From NCBI GenBank assembly GCA_000310025.1, contig FN649728.1:2704704-2733000 (forward strand): a stretch of 28,297 nt of DNA, written 5' to 3'. Below are positions 16,591-25,700 of the stretch, piece after piece. The translations under genes and the position numbers were made by a program. The notes under the pieces were generated by a model. It was not told the origin of the DNA and made no database searches. It worked only from the letters and a program-made list of their open reading frames with translations. Positions within the stretch are counted from its first letter, which is position 1, and each line of letters opens with the position of its first letter. The DNA is from Ectocarpus siliculosus (taxonomy: Eukaryota; Sar; Phaeophyceae; Ectocarpales; Ectocarpaceae).

Positions 16591-18469
16591 CGCTGCTCCA
16601 TGCAGGAGGTGAGTCAAGGGGACTTCGACGCAGGCACATGCTTCCACCTGCATTTGACCATCTGTCTCTCCGATCCGGGGCGTCGCCCTCCGCGATGATG
16701 CGGGCGTTTTGGAAGTGAAGGTTTGGTTCCTTCACCTGTTCTGCTTATTGCCGCGAAGCGGTACTCCCACTAAGCTAGACACGTGTCATACGCTACGACA
16801 CGCGTCCAGCTTAGTGGGACTATCGCTTCGCGGCGACAAACAGAAAAGATGGAGAAACCAAACCTACACTACACAAACGCCCGCATCATCGCGGAGGCGA
16901 ATATTCCAGACAATATCGCCAGCCACAGCGAGGTGAACGCGAGGAAGGTGGCGCAGAAGAGGTAGCGTGATCGATATTTCGGGTGAGCTCAGCTCCGGTT
17001 GTGGTGTGGAGTTGAAGCTGCTCTTCGCAAAGGCGGGCCGAGACGGAAAAACAAGATGCTGTGTTCGGTGTGCTTTGCTCGCTAGAAGATGAAGCCACGC
17101 AATCACGCTTCAACACCACCATGTGTCGCCGAGCTCGCAATGGGACGCCTAACGAATGTGCAACGCACGGCAATCCCAAAATAGCCGCAAGCGAAGGTCA
17201 AGAGAACACACGGAGGGCGGCGACGACCCTGGACGGACGAAAGAGGATCGGGTTTGCGACCAACGTCGGCGCAAGCCATGTTACCCACATGCTTGCGCTC
17301 TGCTATATTACTGCAGGATGAACACGACGGAAGCACCGGCAACTGAGAGGGAGGGAGGGAGGGAGGGAGGGAGGGAGAAACAACGGGAGAGACAGAGATA
17401 GAGAGGGAGGGGGAGAGAGGGAGAGGGAGGGAGGGAGAGGGAGGGAGGGAGACAGAGATATGTGTAGACCAAACCGAGGCAACCTCTCAAAAAAGAATCT
17501 CCATCTTCGTTGCTCTAGTACCAACTAGCCCCACTAGTGCGCGCGAAACTCACTGGTCGTAGACGTACGACATCTTCCCGTCCTCCGGGGCAATCTTGCC
17601 AAGCAAGACGCGCGTGATCGTCGGGAAGTTGCCCGTGGTGAAGGTGAACTCCGCGAGCACCGTCTTACCCCTCGCGACCAACGAGTAAAGCTGAAATAAA
17701 AAAGAAGACCAAAGCAACGCAACAACAAACAGCAGGGGCGGAAGGGGGGGGTAATACGTCAACACCACAATCGCCTGCTACATACTTAATAGTATGGTGG
17801 TAATGGGAGCCGGCTTACATCCTCTTCCACAGGTAGAGTGGACACGTGCCTGCAAGGAAGCGCTGATTCCATTTTTCTTAGAGAAGTTACAGTTGCAGGT
17901 TTCCGGACCTTACACTACGGGCGACCGCTCCTTCTCCACATCCTCATTCCGCCCCAAACTACAGGTCCGGGCTTGGCTGGCGTGCGCTGGGTTCTAGGTC
18001 GCCGTTTCCGCCCCAAAGTAGCTTGCAAGCACATCCCGATTACCTGCCTGCACCGGCAACTATGCGTGTATGCCACATCGACGTTGAAGCATGCGTATCT
18101 TGAATGTGGTCCGTGGGCACTGCTACTACCCCCCCCCTGCGCGACGGCCGGCACAGCCGGTCAATGCTACTATATGGTCCACACACAGGTAGTCAGTCCA
18201 CTGGGGTTGCAAAGGACGTGTAAGAACATTGTACCAAATTGCTGCTACATGCAACGGGAGGTCCCACAGCAGCAGCGGGAGTGCGGTTCGTGCACGGTCT
18301 TCCACGTTTGTCCGATGTAGCTTTATTTTCAGAGAACATGCATAAGACCACTGAAAACTGTGTCCGACCATAGAAGGGGATGCATGGAAAGTCTTTGCCG
18401 TGAGTGGCGGAGATAGCCAGCTTGTGCCACGGTAAGGTTCCGACGAACCCTTACACTTACTCCCCGCAT
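13298..18469 (-). CDS. VAMP7: VAMP7-type longin R-SNARE (synaptobrevin-like)
   Basis: Vesicle R-SNARE that pairs with Q-SNAREs to drive membrane fusion in late secretory or endosomal traffic (family knowledge). Minus-strand exons: 18461-18469, 17554-17690, 16251-16382, 15520-15613, 15016-15141, 13298-13456. Every phase agrees and the total is 218 residues, the usual family length. The longin domain covers about residues 4-110 (LYSLVARGKTVLAEFTF; then SYVYDQ joined to YVFHYRVDDGLTFLCMADED; RRIPFAFLQEIKNRFQATYG). The SNARE motif starts at KLDEVKDVMV (about 131), with zero-layer Arg149 in VLERGERLELLVDKTDNL. A basic-aromatic block (RLKNHLFWKRVRFY) precedes one membrane segment at about 188-207. 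A short luminal tail with two cysteines follows (CGPTYANC). The first exon holds three codons (ATG CGG GGA before GTAAGT) and is the least certain; an 18-codon alternative lies at 17819-17872. The other five exons are firm. Confidence 0.93.
13981..14455 (+). repeat. Three diverged copies of a ~75-bp repeat with tRNA-A-box-like core
   Basis: Copies start near 13983, 14136 and 14358. Each reads roughly CCxCCxGCAAGACTGACGTCTTT, CATTGGTCAGCCGGTTAGCG, a CGAT/GGT step, then an A-rich stretch running into CACACA. The GGTCAGCCGGTTAGCGC core resembles the D-arm/A-box of a tRNA gene, but no B box follows at the proper distance, so these are not tRNA genes. Possibly SINE heads or a local amplification in the last intron of the R-SNARE gene. 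The CA-rich ends resemble short (CA)n tails. Confidence 0.6.
14058..14111. repeat. Perfect 27-bp tandem duplication
   Basis: Two identical adjacent copies of a 27-bp unit containing CCCTTTTGATCAGAAAGCGT, between the first and second copies of the A-box-like repeat. Confidence 0.9.
14437..14737 (+). pseudogene. Unidentified protein fragment, one frame broken by a single TAG
   Basis: A plus-strand frame reads TKLLHAHDHTMCFCSRTFLV and on to MRKGYML, meets TAG at 14585-14587, then stays open in the same frame for 49 codons (NGQLIAIPNLQFLADEEG, FTEKDIIPLVRRKLESSALK) to TAG at 14735-14737. The composition is balanced and unlike the low-complexity translations around it, so it looks like decayed coding sequence. 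I do not recognise the family. It lies antisense in the last intron of the R-SNARE gene, right after a (CA)n tract. It may be a mobile-element or gene fragment; a chance frame is possible. Confidence 0.4.
16550..16588. repeat. (CAG)13 microsatellite
   Basis: Thirteen CAG units in the intron between R-SNARE exons 17554-17690 and 16251-16382. Confidence 0.95.
16683..16900. repeat. 218-bp imperfect palindrome (long hairpin)
   Basis: Two arms of about 105 nt are reverse complements with roughly 85 % identity by eye and almost no loop (centre near 16791). Outer ends share TCCGCGATGATGCGGGCGTTT, and inner parts share CCGCGAAGCG and CCCACTAAGCT. Mismatches are spread along the arms. It lies in the R-SNARE intron between exons 17554-17690 and 16251-16382. 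Candidates are a foldback/MITE-type element or a hairpin small-RNA precursor. No clear target-site duplication is visible next to the ends. Confidence 0.85.
17347..17456. repeat. (GGGA)n / GA-rich microsatellite
   Basis: Purine-only tract of GGGA and GA units of about 110 bp, interrupted by GAAACAACGG and GACAGAGATA. It is in an R-SNARE intron, pyrimidine-rich on the sense strand. Confidence 0.9.
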
Positions 18470-19752
18470 GGTGCGGATATTTACACGTCGTTGGGCAGAA
18501 AGACCCCACCTTTCGGGACCCCTAGTCTGTGCTCTGCGCAGGGATGCTGCCGTACACTCTTTACGTCGGTGGATTGCAGGGCGTGCGTGGTACGGCACGC
18601 GCGACAGGCGACTACTCGTGCAGCCGCCGGTAGTACTGAACTACAGTTAGACTATGCTCGACGATTTTAACCTCTTCCACATGGATGCTGTTCGATGTTG
18701 CGTAGATTCTGCCACAATAATGAGCAAGTTACATCGAACACCTTGGAACCGCACTACTGCCGATCGTTCTATTGTAGGAAATGTGTCGCTTGGCCTAAGC
18801 TGCCTGACCGGTCGTCCCACGCAATGCTGCTGCTGCTGCAGACTGCTGTAAACTTCCTTGGGGAGAGCCGCACGGGACTGCTGCTGCAACTGCTGTGCGC
18901 ACTACGGTCCCTCGGGGAGCCTTCGTTTCGTACAAGGCAGTCCACGCCTCTGACCTCCTGCTCGACGACTAAAGATGGCACCGTGCTCAACAAAGTTGCA
19001 CGTGTCGATGCGATGGATTCGATCGGCCGCTTAGACTAAAGTATCAAAGGTACACGCTATGGCAGTCATCAGGTGGAATCTTGTCAGCAACATGACGAAG
19101 GTGTGCGGTGTGCATACCAACACTATTCCGTGCTTTCACCGCTACCTCTATAGCCGCAGAGGGGTCCTCCATAACTCGTGGATATACGGCACACGTCACG
19201 ACGGCTTGCTACTCACAATCGTCATGTCTTCCGAGAAGTTCCCGTCTCTCACTCCCTCCTTTGGCAGCTGGGTGTTCCTGCGTGCGCCGCCCTGTTGCCT
19301 CTTGGTTCCAGGTCGGACAAATCCACACAACCCCCCCCAACAGTCACTACTTTGCTTGTTCCCTCCCAGCGCCTTCGCAATGAACAATACCGCTTAGGAG
19401 CGCACCAACAGCTTTGATCAATTACAGAGCACGTCTTTGATGAGGAATTCTGACTCGAAGCGCACCAGCAGCTATAATAAGGAGGCGGCAACACTGCACA
19501 CGCAAGATGAGCGACAACGCTACGGAGACGGTACGACGCTGCGAGTCTGCGACGGAGCCTCGCGAGGCAACGGGGGTGTATGGGTGGGCTGCTGTTGGCG
19601 TGCCCCCCGGAGAACCAACGCCAACGGCCAACAGTGTGAAATCTCGCCGCATTTCTGCAGTTGCTGTGTGCTGCGTGCTGCGTGCTTGCCAGCTAGCGTG
19701 CCAGCTGTTGCGGCTGATCCCGCTACATGCTTCTGTGTGCTTTCCCCATAGC
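18470..19752. promoter_or_regulatory. Shared upstream region of divergent R-SNARE and glycosyltransferase genes
   Basis: 1.28 kb separates the two inferred start codons, so both promoters and 5' UTRs should lie here. I cannot identify a TATA box or other defined element. An open frame in the glycosyltransferase phase extends back to an ATG at 19507. A pyrimidine-rich acceptor-like site ending CCCCATAG at 19751 could be the end of a 5' UTR intron. Two near copies of GCGCACCA[AG]CAGCT occur at about 19400 and 19460. Confidence 0.5.
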
Positions 19753-22700
19753 ATGGCCACGCGAGACAAGGCCTTCGACCTCCTGAAGGCAGATACCGCC
19801 GACTCCAACGTGGATGTGGTGTTTCTCGCTCTTGGTTCCATCGGTGATTGTTTGCCGCTCTGCGCCCTGGCATCATCGCTTGCATCCTTAGGAGTAGACT
19901 GGGGCCGCTCCCGGCGGCAAGACGAACAAGGTGTTCATGAAGATGAAGGTGAACTGCAGCAGTCACAGGTGGACGCTGACAGGGTGGACCGCGCTTATCG
20001 TTGTGCTCACAGTGGTGATGATCGGGATTTCAAACGCCGAAGAAAACGAAGAAACGCAAGCAGTGCCGCCGCAGGAGTCGTCACTCATCGATGCCACTGC
20101 GACCTGCTGGAAGGTGGGCATTTTGCGCACTCCCGGTGCATTCTGGTGTCGGCCTGGCGTCAGCACCTTTTTACAGAAAGGACGCTCACACAACACAGGT
20201 TGTTTTGAAGGTGTCAACAGTCAAGGATACCGCTTTGGCATCCTCTTCGGTGGAAATAACTCGGCCGCGTAGACAGCCTCACGAGACTTCACGAAACGTT
20301 TCGGTGATGGAGACACCCAGAACTCACCGCCCAAACGACCAATCCCCGGCGCGCGGCATCAACCGAAACCAGGTCTCATGGAGGGCACCTTTGACGTGAG
20401 CCAGCCGCCGCCGAGGCTGTATCCTGTCGACGTGCCCGTTCTCTTTGGTGTCTCGAACAATGATGATGCTGAGGATGCCTCAGCCTCTGCGGGACGATTA
20501 GGGGAAAGAAGAGAGGCGCAGCAACGGGTAAATGCGAACGGTGCTGCAAGAGGCCAGCGCACTGCCAGAGACGAAGACCTTGTAGTAGCAGCAGCAGACG
20601 TGGGAGATGAAGAAGGCGCCATTCGTGAAGAGCTGGACGCGTGCATGAGCGTTTTGGAGGACCTCAAACCGAAGGTGCGGCGGCAGCGGCGGCGGCAGCC
20701 GCTGCCCGGCGTGTGGCAGAAAACAGAGCGTGCTGTTGTCGCGTGTTGCAGAGAGGAGGAGGATGATGACGAGGGCTCCTTCAACTACCCCGTTTGATTG
20801 GCAGCGCACTCGTCCTTCCCCTGACTGACCGATTCTTCGTCGGCAAGGGAGGTGATACCCCCCTCCCCCTCCATCCCCCAGGAAGCGTCAACGACGCTTG
20901 GAGCCAGAGAAACGGTGGCATGACCGAAACGGATGTCATAAGTGGAACACGAAACACAGCCTCCAAGCTCTGGGTTTGGGCCATTGACTGCAACGGCCAC
21001 GTTCTCCGCACTCGTGTTCCAGTGCAACTTCGGTATACTATTTACTGCACCCACGAAATGAGAGTAGTGGAGCAGCATCCCTGACCTGTCCACAAGAGCG
21101 GTAACACCGATGTAGTTTACATCACTTGGTTGCCTTACAAACAATATGTGCTCCCCGCTGCCCGTTCCGCCCCGCCTCCGCCCCCGCCCGCGCCCCCTGC
21201 TCTCGCCATATATGGTTCGAGCAGTTATTGGTTTTCAACCTTTACTCTGCGTTCGGGTACCATTTGGCCGACGCTTTGGGCATCCCGTGCGTGTGCGCAT
21301 CACCAGGCGTGGCACCGAGGTATGTGTCATATGGTTGTGCCATAAACTAGAATAAAACCTCTGCGTATGTATTACGGTTGATGTCTGAGCTGCTGCTGCT
21401 TCTGCCTTATCTGTGTATGCGTTGCTGGCGGTAAATTGTCTGCTGTCAGCCCATCGGCATAAGCGATGTGTGGTAAATAACAGTACGGCATATCCCTACG
21501 TAGCCTACACTTGCACCGTAATGTGAAACTAGCTGCCACGAATCAGTTCTGCACCAAGGCTGTACTGTTGTGGTACAGCTACGAGTGTTCAGAGCCGCAT
21601 CTTCCCCCTGTACATGGCGTTGCTCGCGCCGTGCTTAGTTTGCGTTTCGATCTACCGTGCTTGCCGTGTTTTTCCCGACAACGATAACAGCGGCGGTGGG
21701 ATGGCGCTCGGTCGTGTTCTTCCTCGAGCTCTGTTGGAGAGGATCAATAGCAGAGTGGGAGATGGCGATGGCGATGCCAGCAACGGCAACGAGGTATATT
21801 GTGACTCTTGCCCCCCACGTGATTGTGATAAGCTTGGTGCACCAGTACCGCCACTGCTGTCTCGATCAACAGCATGCCTTACGCACTTTTGTCTTTTCGT
21901 ATGTAAACTCCCTCCTGTATGACCTGCCCCTCCTCTGTCGGGCGGGCGCCACTACCGCTGTTGTACTCCACATTCGCTTTCACGTGGTTGGTCGAATCCA
22001 AGATCACGAGGGCGGACCTGGAGCTGTGGATGCTGCCCCTCTTTCTGCCCCGATATCGAAGATGGCGGCAAGGTCGAGGACTGCCAGACATTTCTTCGCC
22101 GACGTGAGTGAACTGACGAGCGGGCGCCCAACCCCCCCACGCCCACCTGGCTCGTGATATTGCGATGGCCGCCACCCACCTGTCCTGTTCGTACACATTG
22201 CTACGTAGACCCAAGATCGTGGGCGCGTCGGTGTACGGAAAATTCTAGGTTATAGGTACGGTTTATTCTGTGGAATACCAGATATCCGTCAAGCGTGCCA
22301 TGAAGAGAAACAGTCCGTTTGACTCGGCTGGCGATCGTCCATGTACCCGCCCTTTCCTTTCTCTGCCTTGATATCCCAGCTGGTCGTTTTGGCCGAGCTG
22401 TTTATCTGGTGCATGAACTGACGAGGTCACGTTGTTTACCAAGAACAAGAGAAGGCATTCGAAAGGAGGCAGTGGCCGGAACTGTCTTACTACAATTATG
22501 CAGGGTGAGGGTCGATGGATGATGCTTCGTAAGGGGGGGGGTGGCCTCACACCGCCGCCGTGTATCGTGCCCCCCCCCCATTATTTGCCAAAAGAAAAAA
22601 AAATCTCGAAAGCAATTTACCAACGGGCAGGTTACCACGGCCTTAACCCTACATCCATATCATCACAGAGCACCCACCGAGACACGCGCCGACATACGAA

Positions 22701-25700
22701 ACGATTCCAACAGCAGTTTCAAGTCTGTTAGAAGAGAAGAGATATTGATGACAACAGCAACAACGGGCTCGATACGCCTTTGGATGGCGGAACATTTCCG
22801 TGGATTTGTTTTTTTCGTCACCCGCGATACTGGCGATTGTTTGACCGGGACGTCGCCTCCCCCCCCCCCCCCCCACATCTGTGTGCGCGCGCGCTGGTGT
22901 ACCATGCCGCTTGGTACGTCGCGGGATGTGTGTGCGGTGCTTACCCTGCCGTTGCCTGCTAAATGTGGCAGTGGCAGCAGTCTTCCCAGGGCACCGCCGA
23001 TCCTGGTTCGGGGTTAGTCCAGCGGTGCTGCCGAGGCCGGGGTACTGGGCCTGCACGGGTGAGCGGGATGGAGATGCTCCGTACATGCCAAGCGTGCTGC
23101 TAGAAAATTGTCTACATTTACAAAAGTGTTGTGAGTACTTGCTCCTCCTGCCCTTGACCTGTTCGCGACTACTGCGACCCTTCTCGTTTGTAGCCATGAC
23201 AGACAGCATGCCGCCCAACAAACAACAGCAGTGTTTCTCACGGTCGCGTGGATGAGAAGGGCAAATACACTCGTGTATTTCGGGCTGCAGAGCGTGGCGC
23301 GCGCGTGGTGCGCGTGCGAATACCTCACTCGTTCAGCCAACAACGGTCTGCACATGTATACACGCAAGCCGTTCACTCTCTGCCCCTGTCTTATTTGCTC
23401 CGGTTCTTGCACGAGCAGAATGCCGGGCAAGCGCGAGCTCTGGTTCCATGCCGCCGAGATTTTCCTCTTCGCTGTGTAAACAATACACATCGTGTTCGTT
23501 CGTTTCGCTCTCTGTCGCCTCTCTCGTCTTTCGCTCTGCTCCTCTCTCTGCACGTTGTGTTATTACACATATTTGCGATGCAGGCGGACGTGTGCGGCTT
23601 CTGGTCCTTCCCGAGACTCTCACCGCGCTACCGACCCCCGGACCGACTGATGCGATTCCTCGCGAGGTGCGAGGCGGACAACAAGCCCGTCTTCGTCGTT
23701 GGCCTGGGATCAATGCCCGCTCTCGGTCTCGTTCAGGTGCCTGCCGTGCATCGAGTCTGGTCGTGTCCAGTCCGCCCTTTATATACTTTTGCACTCGTTT
23801 TCTTCGTCGGTGTGACATTTGGGTGTGCGATGGATTTCTTGAACGCGATTCTTCCTTGCGACTTCACACGCGATGTCTATCGCTGCGTGTGTCATTGTTT
23901 TCCCGCGTGCGCTCGAGCTTCTGTGCCATTGGCGGCGTCAGCAGTTGTTCTCGACGCACGTGAAATACGTTTTTGCCACACGAGTTGTCCCCCCACACCC
24001 CACCCTATGCCCAACAGCCCCGCATACCCGCAAACCATTTCGCGACCGGCAAGCAATCGCGTCCGCTATCGAATGTACAGTCGCCCTCGAAGGAGGTGCC
24101 GCGGAGAAGGACCCTGGGGGGGCCGGGGCTGCTGGGGTTCGTGTGTTCGTGTGTGTGTGTGTTTTTTTTTCTGTGGTATTTCATTGCTGTGTTGAGATGC
24201 TTCCAACAGCCTCCGCCTTTCCCCCTGCTCCAATTGAGATGCTTCCGACAGCCTCTACCTGTCCCCCCTGCTCCAGTTGAGAGACTCCGACAGACTCCCC
24301 GTTCCCCCTGCTGGGGTGTACTGCTCCCCCTTCCTTTTGCCCGTCCGCCCGTCCCTCCGCGGTGCTTCCTGTCGCCAACCTACCTGCGCCCTCTTCCATG
24401 CCGTCGTGATTGCCCTTATCGTTTGCTACTGCCGCCGTAGGACCCTTCCAGGATAGTGGCAACGGCCGCCTCGAGCCTTCAAAGAGCGGGCGCGGCCGTC
24501 ATCCTTCTCCCCACGCCGCAAGCTCCCGCCCAGCTCAAAGACGACGGTGGCAATGCTTGCCAGCCCGTCGCCGCCACCTCCGCCGCCGTGGGCGCTGCTG
24601 CCAAAGGGGATAGGCTGGCACCCTCAGCACCGCCCGGCAACGGTTCTACTCGAGAACAGCACAAGGAAATGGTAGCAGCAGCGGCGGGAGGCGGCGATAT
24701 TGCGGAGGGAACCACTTGCCGCAGAGACCAGGGAGGGGGTTGTGGCGGTGAGAGAGAACGATGCGAGCGGCACGCGCAACAGGGGGATTAAGGGGGGCGG
24801 GGGGGCGGGGGGTACGGTTCGAGGTACTTACTCACTGCTCCCGTTTACGGTTTTGAACCCAGTCCCGATACTATGCTATCCTCAACCTGTCTGTGCGTGT
24901 GCGTATGCTCATGGACGGGGAGAACAGGGCGGAAGAGCACACACTTCGAGGTCGGACGAAAAGCAGTATTTCCCGAAGGAGAAAAAAACGTGTCGACTCG
25001 CTCTCCTGCTCGAAAGGTTGGCAGTGTATCCATCATATCGGTCTTGGATATGCACATCACTGTCCAAAGATAAATTGAGCTCAGAGTGCATACCACACCC
25101 AACAGCAGTGGGATTCTGTCTTTCCAACAGCCGAAGACGACCTTACGCAGCCCTACATACCTCTTTGGAGTAATGCGTCCTTCGAATTTCCACGTTCTTT
25201 GTCCTCTGCCAAAGTTGGAATCTCTTCGTCGACTTGAATAAGTTTAGTCGGCGACATTTGTTTCGGAGATACATCACTCGTCTCCGAGATGAATGCTAGA
25301 AGGTAGCCAACTCGTTTCCCTCTGGAACGGTTGGTCCCCTCCTTTGAGTCGTTTTCGCCTTGCCACTGATTTTTTTCGCATCCACCTGCTAGCAGGTAGC
25401 GGCAGCTGAATCTTCCCCACAGTCTTGTTTCTTTGCCTTCCCCGCAACGCTCCGCGCGTTGTTTTTCACCATATGAAAATGATATTTTCTGTCCTTCATC
25501 ATGGGAGAAGTGTTGGAGAATGCAGAGACGGAGACGGCGGCGGCGGTGGCGGCGGCGGCCGTGGCGGCGGAACCGTATCTCCTTGACCTCGCGGGGGAGC
25601 TGTCGTTCGTGCCGCACACGTGGCTGCTGCCGCGGTGTCGAGGAGTCGTGCATCATGGAGGCAGCGGGACCACAGGGGCCTGCCTGAGGTGATTATCTCT

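Noticed and set aside
20785-21144. 119-codon minus-strand open frame in a glycosyltransferase intron
   Set aside because: Reads fairly balanced but the plus strand is also open there, no family is recognised, and the intron is only 550 nt; probably chance.
23942-24100. Possible glycosyltransferase exon ([18 protein letters not shown])
   Set aside because: Exon 23584-23736 joins in phase directly to [17 protein letters not shown] at 24441, which matches the family order better; this stretch would be an unexplained insertion.
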